Assembly (NCBI GenBank): GCA_030673825.1
Contig: JAUTCS010000088.1
Coordinates: 1-64,000, forward strand
Reading direction: 5' to 3'
Length of the DNA stretch: 64,000 bases
DNA from: Verrucomicrobiota bacterium JB024
GTDB lineage: Bacteria; Verrucomicrobiota; Verrucomicrobiia; Opitutales; Cerasicoccaceae
Shown here: positions 16,033 to 24,992 of the stretch, piece by piece
Position numbering within the stretch: the first letter of the stretch is position 1
How the letters are laid out: every line of letters starts with the position of its first letter
Made by a program: the position numbers and the translations under genes
The notes under the pieces: model-generated
Told to the model about the DNA's origin: nothing
What the model saw: only the letters and a program-made list of their open reading frames with translations
Database searches by the model: none

Positions 16033-17349
16033 TCACTCCCAGCCCATGAGCGGGCGGAGGACTTCGGTGACCATGCCCGCCCCGGCGTCGCGGCCGTGTC
16101 CGGCGGCGACGGCGTACACGCTGCGGGCAGAGAAGCCCTGTTCGCGCCCGTCGGGGAAGGCCAGCCGCGCCAGCCGGAAGTACCCCAGCGCCAAGTCGAG
16201 CGCGCGGGTGGCCAGGCGGGCGTTCCCGGCGATCTCGGCGGCCAGCCCGAGCAGGATCGGGTTGTGCTGGCGGGGCATGCCGTCCTCGAACCAGAAGGGC
16301 AGGTCCACGCGCTTGCCCACCCCGGCGGGGCGCTTTTGGCGGAACAGCGAGGCATCCACCGCGAGGGTTTCGATCCAGTACGGGAAGCCATCCTCGACGG
16401 CATGCAGCACGGCCCGGTCAAAGCGGGTGCAACCGGTCAGGTTACGGTACTGGCGAATGGCCGCGGCCAGCGCCCCGGCCTCGGGGTCTGCCAGCTCGGG
16501 CAGGAGAATCTCGATCAGGCGCTCGGCGGCGTAGAGAAAACTTTGGTCTTCGCGCAGTTGCCAGAGGGTGAGGAGCGCACCGACCGCCCCGGCGGCGAGG
16601 AAGGCTTCGGCCCGTGCCACCGGGCAATCTCCCCCTGGCACGTCCGCCAGGAGACTCCGGGTCTGGCTCAGCGCCGCCGTCACTTGAAAGACCGGCCCGG
16701 ACGGCGAGAGGGCAAGCGGAAGGGATTTGCCGGATAGAATGGCGTCGGCCCAGTGGCAGCCGTGCAGTGAGGCCACCTCCAGGTAGCGCGGCCCGCCGCC
16801 CATACGGAAGGCCAGCAGGGCCAGATTGACCCCGTGAAAGTGCGCCGGGAGGTTGAGCCCGCCGGGGGCAGCACCGAGCTCGCCCGTCCCCAGCAGTACG
16901 GAGCGAAAGAGCCCCGTCTCGTCGTCGAACCAAGCGGTCGCTTGTTCCGTCGGGGTAAAAAGATGCTCCGCCGCGTCGAGAAACTGCGCGGCGGTCACGG
17001 TGTCGCGCGGGTCGAGCCGCCACAGCGCCCCGAGGAAGCGCTCGAAGTGCGCCATCCCACGGTCCACCTCCATCCGCCGCCAGTAGCCGTGCTGCCACCG
17101 GCCCTGTTGGCGACAGTGACGGGCCACGTTGTCGCGGACTTCCCGCGCCCAGCTTGGCAGGGGGTGCGTCGGCTTGAGCGCGAGCACCGGCATCCACCCG
17201 CTCAGATACAGCGTCTGGTCCCACGAGCCCGTGGGCGGAGTCCCGGCGTAGATTTCGCGGCAGTGCAGCGCCCAGCGCTCCACCTCGTCCCGAAACGCCA
17301 CGACGGCCGCCGGAACGGAGGGGCTTTTGGGCAGGCGATAGTGGTGCAT
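16033..17349 (-). CDS. Hypothetical protein, possibly an alpha-helical toroid
   Basis: 438 aa, cytoplasmic by appearance (no signal peptide). It is rich in Trp, Arg and Leu with a regular spacing of amphipathic helices (for example AAQFLDAAEHLFT, AEAFLAAGAVGALLTLWQL, NPILLGLAAEIAGNARLATRALDLALGYFRLA). The pattern suggests an alpha/alpha toroid such as those of six-hairpin glycosidases, but no catalytic signature was recognised, so no function is assigned. It is transcribed in the same direction as the 15266-15955 gene. Confidence 0.65.
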   Translation of the reverse strand: MHHYRLPKSPSVPAAVVAFRDEVERWALHCREIYAGTPPTGSWDQTLYLSGWMPVLALKPTHPLPSWAREVRDNVARHCRQQGRWQHGYWRRMEVDRGMAHFERFLGALWRLDPRDTVTAAQFLDAAEHLFTPTEQATAWFDDETGLFRSVLLGTGELGAAPGGLNLPAHFHGVNLALLAFRMGGGPRYLEVASLHGCHWADAILSGKSLPLALSPSGPVFQVTAALSQTRSLLADVPGGDCPVARAEAFLAAGAVGALLTLWQLREDQSFLYAAERLIEILLPELADPEAGALAAAIRQYRNLTGCTRFDRAVLHAVEDGFPYWIETLAVDASLFRQKRPAGVGKRVDLPFWFEDGMPRQHNPILLGLAAEIAGNARLATRALDLALGYFRLARLAFPDGREQGFSARSVYAVAAGHGRDAGAGMVTEVLRPLMGWE

Positions 17350-17491
17350 GGAGAGCGTCGGGGAAAACAGGCAGGCATTAAATAGAGAAAATCACCCCGC
17401 CTGCGCCAGAGGAAAAAGCCCATCCGCGCAGACATTTTATCCCCGCGCCCTACCCCGGCCCAAGGCTCCCTGCTCCCGGCACGCCCGAGCC

Positions 17492-18091
17492 TCACAAAGA
17501 GTAGGTCACTTTGCTGCCTTCGACGGCGATTTTATTCCGGGCCTTGAGGTCCTCCAAGAGCGTATCGATCTCCTCGTCGCTAAGCTTTTTTTTGAAAATG
17601 CTGTTAATCGTCGTGCGCAGGGTCCGGACAACACGCGGCCTGGACGTGCCCATCGATCCTAAACGGTCGATCACGGCCTTAAGCCGATCCGTCGGGACAA
17701 CACTCGTATCTCCCGAGAGAAAAGGAATCTCCGCAACGGACTCCGAACGTCGCGCCCATATCCGGTGGTCCTTCAGGTGCCGGATGAGCGGATCAAAACC
17801 CGTATCCCGCGAGACAATGTGAAAAAAGGCGTCGGAATCTTCCATCGCCAGCCGACCGATGTAATAAGCGATGTGGAAATCGAGCGCGTTTTTGCCACTG
17901 CCGGAGATCGTGAGATATTCCGCTCGTTCGCCCATCGGCTGGAGCGCCGCAGCCAGCAAAAGAGGAACCTTGGCCTGATTGGCTCCGACAAACACCATGA
18001 CCCGAACATGCGGTAGATTCAGGGACCGGACGTCATCCGGCTGCACATTTTCGAAATCAATGAGTACGTAGTTCGTCTTCATCTCATCCAT
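17492..18091 (-). CDS. PIN-like domain protein (putative nuclease)
   Basis: 199 aa. The N-terminal ~125 residues fit a PIN/NYN-like nuclease fold: YVLIDFENVQP (Asp12), FVGANQAKVP, GSGKNALDFHIAYYIG (Asp71) and VSRDTGFDPLI (Asp96, Asp100), giving the expected acidic cluster for metal-dependent RNA cleavage. The C-terminal ~60 residues are basic and helical (RVVRTLRTTINSIFKKKLSDEE), possibly a nucleic-acid contact region. The family name 'PIN domain' is fairly secure; substrate and role are unknown. No antitoxin-like partner gene lies adjacent. An in-frame ATG three codons in is an equally good start. Confidence 0.8.
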   Translation of the reverse strand: MDEMKTNYVLIDFENVQPDDVRSLNLPHVRVMVFVGANQAKVPLLLAAALQPMGERAEYLTISGSGKNALDFHIAYYIGRLAMEDSDAFFHIVSRDTGFDPLIRHLKDHRIWARRSESVAEIPFLSGDTSVVPTDRLKAVIDRLGSMGTSRPRVVRTLRTTINSIFKKKLSDEEIDTLLEDLKARNKIAVEGSKVTYSL

Positions 18092-18167
18092 TTTATCATT
18101 TCAGGCGAAACCGTACCATTGATTAGGCGACCGAGCCCCTGTGTCCACCACCACTCGAACCTGGCCG

Positions 18168-18539
18168 TTAGATATGGCGCGAGTCGGCCTCGTCCTTTTG
18201 GGCGTAGCCGCTGTCCTGGCGGTTATGGTTGACCTTGTTCTTCTTGGCGTAGGCGTCGTACACGTCTTGGGCGCTCATCCCGAGCACCTGTGCGAGCGAG
18301 ACGAGGAAGTGGAACAGATCCACGACCTCGACACGCGCGTTCTGCTCGTCGAACTTCTGATACTTGGCCCACCACTTCCACGGGACCGAGTCGATGAGCT
18401 CGGCGGTTTCCTGCTGGAGGGCGCGGGTGTAGTTGAGCACCCACTCGGCCTTGCCCTTCTCGTCGAGGGCGCCGGTGTCCACGCCGATGCGCTTGTTGAG
18501 TTCGTCCTGGAGCCGGAAAATTTCCTCGAGTTTATCCAT
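18168..18539 (-). CDS. Dimeric dUTPase / MazG-like nucleotide pyrophosphohydrolase
   Basis: 123 aa from ATG 18539 (MDKLEEIFRLQDELN). All-alpha NTP pyrophosphatase with the metal-binding pattern of dimeric dUTPases: LDELN near the start is replaced here by QDELN, then the EWVLNYTRALQQETAEL helix, the conserved SVPWKWWAKYQ, and VEVVDLFHFLVSL containing the second ExxD set. The C-terminus NHNRQDSGY...KDEADSRHI is also characteristic. It hydrolyses dUTP to dUMP and pyrophosphate, or a related house-cleaning reaction. It is shorter than the ~170-aa dimeric dUTPases of Gram-positives, so a different nucleotide specificity is possible. It is divergent from the disordered protein gene. Confidence 0.8.
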   Translation of the reverse strand: MDKLEEIFRLQDELNKRIGVDTGALDEKGKAEWVLNYTRALQQETAELIDSVPWKWWAKYQKFDEQNARVEVVDLFHFLVSLAQVLGMSAQDVYDAYAKKNKVNHNRQDSGYAQKDEADSRHI

Positions 18540-18788
18540 CCCCCACCCATAGCGGCTGAGCCCTTCCCGGCAAGCGCATTTCCTGCCGATTCGCACTCGC
18601 CCCGTCCGGCGGGTAAAAATTGGCTTGAGCTTGAGCGGGAATTATACAGCGTGACATTTCGAGGTAAACATAGGCCCGGTCCGCACCGGCGCCCCCTGCA
18701 GCGGCAAACAGATTGCCCTCCCTCGACGTTCGTCCCCGGTGCCGACGTACCTATTACCCGCCGGGACATTCAAGAATCCAAGCTAACC

Positions 18789-20123
18789 ATGCCTTCATAC
18801 GAAACCCCTTCGAAACGGGAAGTCCCCGGTGACGAAGCCAACTACCAACCCGGAACCAACGCCAAAGCCCAAGTCCCCGAAGAACCGGTTGTCGAAAACA
18901 CGCCCGAGACCGAGGACGCCGAAGAGCGCAAGGCCATCACCTGGAGCGACTTGGCCGAAGAAAAGGAAAAGTCCGACGCCGATATCCTCGCTCCCCTGCT
19001 TGAGTCCGGTCCCCGCGCCCCCTGCCTGATCACGCCCGACGGCTCCGCTCCCCAAAGCTCCGTCCGTCGCATCACTCCCAGTGAAGAGCCCGGCAATGTC
19101 AGCCTGCGCGCCCGCGCCAAGGCCCCCCGCTCCAAGGACAAGGACGGCGACGGCGCCCAGCCCGGCGAAATCGAACCCGGCTCCTTTACCGAGTCTCTCA
19201 GCGGCCGCGCCGCCAACGGCTATCCCGGCCAGGAAGAGCGCTCCGAGCGCCGCCCCCGCCGCCGTCGCGAGGAAGAAGAGAACCGTGACGAGGATAACCA
19301 GGGCGAAGACGACGTGACGGAAGCCGCTTCCGCTCCGGCCAAGGAACGTTTTTACGCCAAGGACGAGGATGAGGACGAAGACGTCCCCATGAACCTCTCC
19401 GAGGACGACGACAGCTCCGCCGAAGCCTCCTCCAGCGAGGACGGGGACGAGAACGGCCCGCGCAAGCGCCGCCGCCGTCGCCGCCGCTCCGGTCGCAAGT
19501 CCGACGGCGAAAGCGGTGAAGATTCCGATAACTCGGACGAGTCCGGCGACACTGAAGAGCGTGCCGAACGCCCCCAGCGTCGGGAACGCCGTGAGCGCTC
19601 CTCCGAGGGTCGCGAACGTGGTGAGCGCGGTGAACGCCGTGAACGCTCCGGCAACCGCGAGCGCGGCGAACGCTCTTCCGGTAACCGTGAGCGTGGAAAC
19701 CGCGGTGAACGCGGTCCGCGTTCCGACCGTGGCCCCCGCCCCGAGCGCGGCGAGCGTCAGGAACGCCCTGCCGCCAAGACCGCGGAACCGGCCAAGAAGT
19801 CCGGTGGCCTTTTCGGCAAGCTCAAGTCCGCGATTGGTTCCATTTTCGGTGCCGCTCCCGAAGCGACCCCGGCCAAGGCCGAGTCCGAGAAATCTTCCGA
19901 CGAGCGCGGAAACCGCCGACAGGGCAACCGTCAGGGCGGCGATCGTCGCCGTCAGGGAGGCCAGGGCAATCGTTCCCGCGATGGTGGTAACCGCCAGCCT
20001 CGCGGCGAGGGCGGTAACCGTGGTGAAGGCGGCTCCGGTAACGGTCAGCGTCGTCGCCGTCGTCGCCGTTCCGGTGGGGGTGGCCGTCGCGAAGGCGGCG
20101 GTGAAAACCGCTCCAACGACTAA
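18789..20123 (+). CDS. Disordered, charge-patterned protein with R/E/G-rich repeats (possible RNA-binding)
   Basis: 444 aa from ATG 18789 (MPSYETPSKREV). The frame is open farther upstream, but that part runs antisense through the dUTPase gene. Almost wholly low complexity. Acidic/Ser segments (about 150-230, DEDEDEDV, SEDDDSSAEASSSEDGDE) alternate with basic runs (RKRRRRRRRSGRK). Degenerate RGER/GNRERGER repeats follow (about 260-335). One short amphipathic segment, GGLFGKLKSAIGSIFGAA (about 350), is next, and the protein ends in a GGNR/RRQGG-rich tail with RRRRRRRSGGGGRR. This resembles RGG-type RNA-binding tails such as those on bacterial RNase E or RNA helicases, but no folded domain is present. 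murA starts 14 nt downstream, so it is cotranscribed. Confidence 0.75.
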   Translation: MPSYETPSKREVPGDEANYQPGTNAKAQVPEEPVVENTPETEDAEERKAITWSDLAEEKEKSDADILAPLLESGPRAPCLITPDGSAPQSSVRRITPSEEPGNVSLRARAKAPRSKDKDGDGAQPGEIEPGSFTESLSGRAANGYPGQEERSERRPRRRREEEENRDEDNQGEDDVTEAASAPAKERFYAKDEDEDEDVPMNLSEDDDSSAEASSSEDGDENGPRKRRRRRRRSGRKSDGESGEDSDNSDESGDTEERAERPQRRERRERSSEGRERGERGERRERSGNRERGERSSGNRERGNRGERGPRSDRGPRPERGERQERPAAKTAEPAKKSGGLFGKLKSAIGSIFGAAPEATPAKAESEKSSDERGNRRQGNRQGGDRRRQGGQGNRSRDGGNRQPRGEGGNRGEGGSGNGQRRRRRRRSGGGGRREGGGENRSND

Positions 20124-20137
20124 CCGGTCGCGCCCCT

Positions 20138-21439
20138 ATGGACGTCGTCCGCATCAGGGGTGGCCAGCGCCTCGCCGGTACCGTTGAAATCGGTGGGGCG
20201 AAGAACGCCTGCCTGCCCATTTTCGCCGCGTGCCTGCTCACCGCAGAGCCCGTTACGATCCGCAATGTCCCCGACCTGAGCGACCTGCGCTTCATGGCGG
20301 AGATCCTGGAGCGGCTCGGGGCCACGGTCGAGCGGCTCGACGCGCACACCTGGCGCATCACTGCCGCGCAGGTGGCCACCCGCGCCCCCTATGACCTGGT
20401 GCGCAAGATGCGCGCCTCGGTTTGCCTGATGGGTCCGATGGTCGCCCGCATGAAGCGGGCCGAGGTGTCGCTGCCCGGCGGCTGCGTGATCGGCCCGCGC
20501 CCGATCGACCTTCACCTGAAGGGCCTTTCCAAGCTCAACTGCGGTGTCAAGATCGACGCCGGGTACGTCAAGCTCGACGGCACGCAGATGCGCGGGGGCG
20601 AGGTCTTCCTCGGCGGTCGCCACGGCAGCACCGTCACCGGCACGGCCAACATCCTCATGGCCGCCGTGCTTACACCCGGCAAGACCCGCATCGACAGCGC
20701 CGCCTGCGAACCTGAGGTCGTTGACCTGTGCCGTCTGCTCAACCAGATGGGCGCGAAGATCACCGGCGTCGGTAGCCACGCGCTGCACATCGAGGGCGTG
20801 GACGCGCTTCACGGCACCGACTACAGCGTCCTTTCCGACCGAATTGAGGCGGGCACCTACCTGCTCGCCGGGGCCATCACCCACAGCGACATCACCGTCA
20901 AGGGCGCGCAGGCCGAGTACCTGGCCGCGTTCCTGGACAAACTTTCCGAGGCCGGGCTCGTCTTCGACGTGCTCGACGCCGACACCATCCGCGTGCGCGG
21001 CGACAAGTCCGACCTGCGTCCGGTGGACGTCATCACCCTGCCCCACCCGGGCTTCCCGACGGACCTCCAGGCCCAGACCTGCGCGCTGTTGGCGCTCATC
21101 CCGGGCCTGAGCATCGTGACCGAGCGTGTTTACCCGAACCGCTTCATGCATGTGCCCGAACTGGGCCGCATGGGCGCGGACATCTCCATCGAGGGCCCCA
21201 GCGCCGTGATCAAGGGCGGGGCTCCGCTCTCGGGCGCACCCGTCATGGCGAGCGATCTGCGCGCCAGCGCCGCGCTCATCCTCGCGGGCCTGGCCGCCGC
21301 CGGGGAAACCTGGGTCCAGCGCATTTACCACCTCGACCGCGGCTACGAGAAGTTCGACGAAAAGCTCGCCGCCCTCGGTGCGGATGTGGTGCGCCTCAGC
21401 GATACCGAGATGCCCAAGGATCTCGCCGTCGAGATGTAG
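20138..21439 (+). CDS. murA: UDP-N-acetylglucosamine 1-carboxyvinyltransferase
   Basis: 433 aa, full length. It catalyses the first committed step of peptidoglycan synthesis, transferring enolpyruvate from PEP to UDP-GlcNAc in the cytoplasm. Signatures include [10 protein letters not shown] with the conserved Lys-Asn (22-23), MGPMVAR and [16 protein letters not shown]. The active-site Cys (Cys116) that fosfomycin alkylates is present, so sensitivity of the enzyme itself is expected. The ATG at 20138 gives the family N-terminus and follows the disordered-protein stop by 14 nt. Confidence 0.96.
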   Translation: MDVVRIRGGQRLAGTVEIGGAKNACLPIFAACLLTAEPVTIRNVPDLSDLRFMAEILERLGATVERLDAHTWRITAAQVATRAPYDLVRKMRASVCLMGPMVARMKRAEVSLPGGCVIGPRPIDLHLKGLSKLNCGVKIDAGYVKLDGTQMRGGEVFLGGRHGSTVTGTANILMAAVLTPGKTRIDSAACEPEVVDLCRLLNQMGAKITGVGSHALHIEGVDALHGTDYSVLSDRIEAGTYLLAGAITHSDITVKGAQAEYLAAFLDKLSEAGLVFDVLDADTIRVRGDKSDLRPVDVITLPHPGFPTDLQAQTCALLALIPGLSIVTERVYPNRFMHVPELGRMGADISIEGPSAVIKGGAPLSGAPVMASDLRASAALILAGLAAAGETWVQRIYHLDRGYEKFDEKLAALGADVVRLSDTEMPKDLAVEM

Positions 21440-21574
21440 ACAACGCCGCCCGGGTAAGTCCGATTTTTAAAGATTGGCCCGCGAAGCCACGCGAAGGGAC
21501 AGGAAGACGAGTGGCCGTCCTTGCGCTTTGGGTGAGTGCGTGTAGTCTTCTCCCATTACGTTCCCCTCTCTCTC

Positions 21575-22441
21575 ATGAAACGCATCGCTGTCCACCACCG
21601 CACGCAGTACGACTTTCCCCAACCGGTCCGCCTCGGCCCGCACACGCTGCTCATCCGGCCCCGCGCCGGGCACGATGTGCGTATCGAGAGCAGTACGCTC
21701 GTCATCGACCCGCTTCCGTTGCAAATTCTCTGGCAACGCGACCTCTACGGCAATTCCCTCGCCCGCGTGACCTTTGACCAGGCCGATGTCATACAGCTGA
21801 GTGTGACCAGCGAGCTGACCATCCAGCAGTTCGAGGAGGAGGACCCGGCGTTGCGCATCACCGACGCCGCCGAGTGGTGGCCCTTTCACTATGGCTCACT
21901 GGAACGGCTCGATCTGGTGCCCTTTCAGACTCCGTCCTACCCCCACGACCAGCCGCAGATCGGCCAATGGCTGGAGCGTATCATGGCGGAGCAGTCCGAG
22001 TGGCGCACCTCCGACCTGCTCGCCCGTCTGGCCTCTGAGACGGCCACGCACTTCACCTACGCCATGCGCGAGGAGGAAGGTGTGCAGTCGCCTGCGCAAA
22101 CCTTGGGGTACCGGGGCGGCTCGTGCCGCGACTACGCCACGCTCTTTATCGAGTCCTGCCGCTACCTTGGGCTGGCGGCCCGCTTCGTCAGCGGCTACCT
22201 GCACGCCCCGGACCTGGCCTTCGCGGCGGGCTCGACCCATGCCTGGTCGGAGGTTTACCTCCCCGGTCTGGGCTGGCGCGGCTTCGACAACACCAGCGGC
22301 CGCCTGACCGGCCCCGACCACATCGCCACCGCCATCGCCCGACACCCGGAAATGGTCCCGCCCGTCTCGGGCAATTTCTCCGGCCCCGCCGGTATCGCCA
22401 GCACCCTGACCGTCACGGTCAATGTCAACGAGCTGGCCTAA
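21575..22441 (+). CDS. Transglutaminase-like cysteine peptidase family protein
   Basis: 288 aa from ATG 21575 (MKRIAVHHRTQYDF), the typical N-terminus of the family. An N-terminal beta-rich domain (about 1-110) precedes a transglutaminase-core domain with the Cys-His-Asp triad: GGSCRDYATLF, STHAWSEVYLPGLGW and the Asp in GFDNTSG. No signal peptide, so it is cytoplasmic. Family members are often paired with alpha-E and circularly permuted ATP-grasp proteins, but none is present here. Its substrate is unknown; protease or amidase activity is more likely than crosslinking. Confidence 0.9.
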   Translation: MKRIAVHHRTQYDFPQPVRLGPHTLLIRPRAGHDVRIESSTLVIDPLPLQILWQRDLYGNSLARVTFDQADVIQLSVTSELTIQQFEEEDPALRITDAAEWWPFHYGSLERLDLVPFQTPSYPHDQPQIGQWLERIMAEQSEWRTSDLLARLASETATHFTYAMREEEGVQSPAQTLGYRGGSCRDYATLFIESCRYLGLAARFVSGYLHAPDLAFAAGSTHAWSEVYLPGLGWRGFDNTSGRLTGPDHIATAIARHPEMVPPVSGNFSGPAGIASTLTVTVNVNELA

Positions 22442-22684
22442 AAGAGCCCCAGCAGAAGGGAGGGAAACAACCCCTAAATAACCCCGGTTATTGAGCCTCT
22501 CCCCTAAAGTAAAGTCATCCATACCCCTACATCCTATAAGTAAAAATAATAACGCTTTTCACTCATGCAAAACGGATAAATAACAGAATCCTCTTTTTTC
22601 AAAAAATTTTGACGTTCTTTTCATCCAGCATAGCATCAAAAACGCTACTCCTGATCATAAAACTAATTAATTAGACAACAAGCT

Positions 22685-23260
22685 ATGCTAAAAAAGATTA
22701 CAGTCCTGCTGCTCGCCAGCAGTTTCGCTCTGACGGCGGCCCAGGCCTCTCTCAGTCTCACCGTTCAGGGGTTCACCGCCAACAGCATCACCTTCAAGCT
22801 GGAGGGGGATCTCAGCGGTTCGACACCGAACAGCTTCATTCATCAACTTTACATCCAGCCGGAGCCAAACACCTGGATTCTGTCGGGTGGTGGCATGACG
22901 GCCTCGGACAGTCCGCTGTCTGACGTCGCGCTGGATGCAAGCGACCAGGGGATCCTTAACGGCGGGACATTGCCGTATCTTTGCCTCAATTTCGAACGCA
23001 CCCTGACAACCTCCCCCACACCGGACAGCGGCACGGGAACCTTCGTCACCTTTACCAGCGAATCGACGGTCTTCGATACCAGCTATACCGGGGACCTGAC
23101 CCTCGGCTGGGGCTATAACGGCGAATCCAGCACCCCCTTTGGGACGATCCAGTCCTCGACGGCCGTGCCCGAGCCCTCCACCTACGCGGGTCTCGGCGGT
23201 ATCCTCATCCTGGGAGTGATTCTGGCCACCCGCCGCTTCAAGCGATCCACGATCCGCTAA
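22685..23260 (+). CDS. PEP-CTERM sorting-signal protein
   Basis: 191 aa. A signal peptide (MLKKITVLLLASSFALTAAQA) is followed by a beta-rich, Ser/Thr/Gly-rich exported domain. The C-terminus is a textbook PEP-CTERM tail: VPEPSTYAG, a hydrophobic helix (LGGILILGVILAT) and basic RRFKRS. In organisms with exosortase, such tails direct processing and release at the cell surface, often with exopolysaccharide. No exosortase is in this window. An AT-rich 243-bp leader precedes it and a strong terminator follows, so it is a monocistron. The passenger domain is unrecognised. Confidence 0.88.
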   Translation: MLKKITVLLLASSFALTAAQASLSLTVQGFTANSITFKLEGDLSGSTPNSFIHQLYIQPEPNTWILSGGGMTASDSPLSDVALDASDQGILNGGTLPYLCLNFERTLTTSPTPDSGTGTFVTFTSESTVFDTSYTGDLTLGWGYNGESSTPFGTIQSSTAVPEPSTYAGLGGILILGVILATRRFKRSTIR

Positions 23261-23285
23261 ACACCCACAGATATTTTCTTCCACA

Positions 23286-23318
23286 AGCACCTGGGCGGAT
23301 CGCCCGGGTGCTTTTTTT
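23286..23318 (+). terminator. Intrinsic terminator after the PEP-CTERM gene
   Basis: A 12-bp stem, AGCACCTGGGCG / CGCCCGGGTGCT with one G-T pair, has a 3-nt loop and is followed by seven T. It separates the PEP-CTERM gene from ruvB and argues that ruvB starts downstream of 23318, excluding the longest open frame. Confidence 0.88.
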
Positions 23319-23409
23319 CGCCCCATCGGAACCAATGCGGGAGCGATCCCAGCCGCGTCAAAGCAACTCTCACAAGGACACACGCTTTTGCCTTGGCGAG
23401 CGCACCAAA

Positions 23410-24468
23410 ATGGGTGAATCTTTGTACATGTCCGACGCGAACAAAGGCACCGACTACCTCCAGCACGTCCTGGAGGCCCCGGAGACCGCCCAGGAAAAAG
23501 CCCTGCGGCCGCTGTCGTTCGCCGACTTTAACGGACAGGGCAAGACCATTGAGCGGCTGGAGGTCATGGTCGGGGCCGCCCGCAGCCGTGGCGAGGCGCG
23601 CAACCACATCCTCCTGCACGGCCCCCCCGGCCTCGGCAAGACCACCCTCGCCCTTATCCTCGGCAGCGAAATGGGCTCAAAGGTGCGCCAGACCTCCGGC
23701 CCCGTCGTGGAAAAGCCCGGCGACCTCGCCGGCTTGCTCACCGGCCTGGAGGAGGGGGACATCCTCTTTATCGACGAGATCCACCGCATCCCCAAGACGG
23801 TCGAGGAGTACCTCTACTCCGCCATGGAGGACTTCCGGATCGACATCATGATCGACCAGGGGCCCAACGCCCGCAGCGTCCGCCTGAGCATCCCGCGCTT
23901 CACGCTGGTGGGGGCGACCACCCGCACCGGCCTGCTGACCGCGCCCCTGCGCAGCCGCTTCACCCTGCAAACGCGCCTGTCCTACTACCCTGTCGAAACG
24001 ATGGAGAAGATTGTCCGCCGCACCTGTGGCCTGCTCGGCGTCGAAGCGGACCCGAGCGGCATCTCCGAGGTGGCCCGCCGCGCCCGCGGCACCCCGCGTA
24101 TTGCCAACAATTTGATCAACTTCGTGCGCGACTACGCCCAGCAGCGTTCCGACGGCAAGATCACCAAAAAGGTCGCCGAGGCCGCCTTGGAACTACTGGA
24201 GATCGACACCTACGGCCTCGACGAGATGGACAAGCGCATCCTGCGCCTGATGGCCGAAAACTACAAGGGCGGCCCCGTCGGCCTGGGCACGATCGCTGTC
24301 GCCGTCGGCGAGGAGGAGCACACGCTGGAGGAAGTCCACGAGCCCTACCTCATCCAGGAGGGCTATCTCGCCCGCACCCCGCAGGGCCGCGTTCTTACTC
24401 CCAAAGCCTGGCAGACCATCGGCCTCGACCCGCTCAAGGGCGACAACGGCCAGCAGGCACTGCTGTAG
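23410..24468 (+). CDS. ruvB: Holliday junction branch migration helicase RuvB
   Basis: 352 aa from ATG 23410; ATG 23428 (346 aa) is equally possible. It is the hexameric motor that drives branch migration of Holliday junctions with RuvA. Signatures are the N-terminal LRPLSFADFNGQ element, Walker A GPPGLGKTT, Walker B with DEIHR, the sensor-1 region LVGATTRTGLL followed by PLRSRF, TPRIANNLINFVRDYA, and the winged-helix end (GLGTIAVAVGEEEHTLEEV...PYLIQEGYL). The upstream terminator supports one of these two starts. ruvA and ruvC are not adjacent. The usual FIGQ is FNGQ here. Confidence 0.95.
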   Translation: MGESLYMSDANKGTDYLQHVLEAPETAQEKALRPLSFADFNGQGKTIERLEVMVGAARSRGEARNHILLHGPPGLGKTTLALILGSEMGSKVRQTSGPVVEKPGDLAGLLTGLEEGDILFIDEIHRIPKTVEEYLYSAMEDFRIDIMIDQGPNARSVRLSIPRFTLVGATTRTGLLTAPLRSRFTLQTRLSYYPVETMEKIVRRTCGLLGVEADPSGISEVARRARGTPRIANNLINFVRDYAQQRSDGKITKKVAEAALELLEIDTYGLDEMDKRILRLMAENYKGGPVGLGTIAVAVGEEEHTLEEVHEPYLIQEGYLARTPQGRVLTPKAWQTIGLDPLKGDNGQQALL

Positions 24469-24622
24469 GGCATTGCGACGGGAGCCCATACTTCCGTCAT
24501 GGCGGCTTTACACACTCGCGTTAGGCGAAGCCGATTCGCCTCGACAGTCAGCGCCCAGGCCGATTAAACTACCTCTCAGGTACTCCTATTGGGGACCCCC
24601 TTTACGCTTGGGAGATAAAAGT

Positions 24623-24856
24623 ATGAGCCCGGTCCAGAAAGTCTTTACGAAGATACTTCCCAAGAAGTGGGCACATCATATGGAAGAAGACTCCCGCCGT
24701 TGGATGGTGCAATGTGCGTGCGGGCATGAACGTTCCGTCTGGGAGCTGGGAGGCATCCGCTGGAAGGCCAGAGGAACCCCGCGACGCTATGCGAAGTGCC
24801 CGGCCTGTCACAAGAGCAGCTGGCACAAAGTGTACAAGCGGCACGACCCAATCTGA
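24623..24856 (+). CDS. Small zinc-ribbon protein
   Basis: 77 aa from ATG 24623, preceded by GGGAG at a good ribosome-binding distance. A longer in-frame reading from 24473 lacks such a site. Two cysteine pairs form a probable zinc ribbon: CACGHE (about 36-38) and CPACHK (about 62-65). The protein is basic and Trp-rich. Function is unknown; zinc ribbons of this size commonly bind nucleic acid or a protein partner. Confidence 0.6.
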   Translation: MSPVQKVFTKILPKKWAHHMEEDSRRWMVQCACGHERSVWELGGIRWKARGTPRRYAKCPACHKSSWHKVYKRHDPI

Positions 24857-24992
24857 GCGGGCAAAACCGTGGAGTCCCTTCCACGCTGCAAGAAACGCCG
24901 CCCTAATACTCCCGATTACTGTCGTTATTAACCGGCATAAACCGTTCGTCTCCTCTTTTAATGGCACGGGAGCTGGGACATGGTAGGGTCGA

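Noticed and set aside
18141-18788. N-terminal extension of the disordered protein
   Set aside because: It overlaps the dUTPase gene in antisense; coding character starts at 18789.
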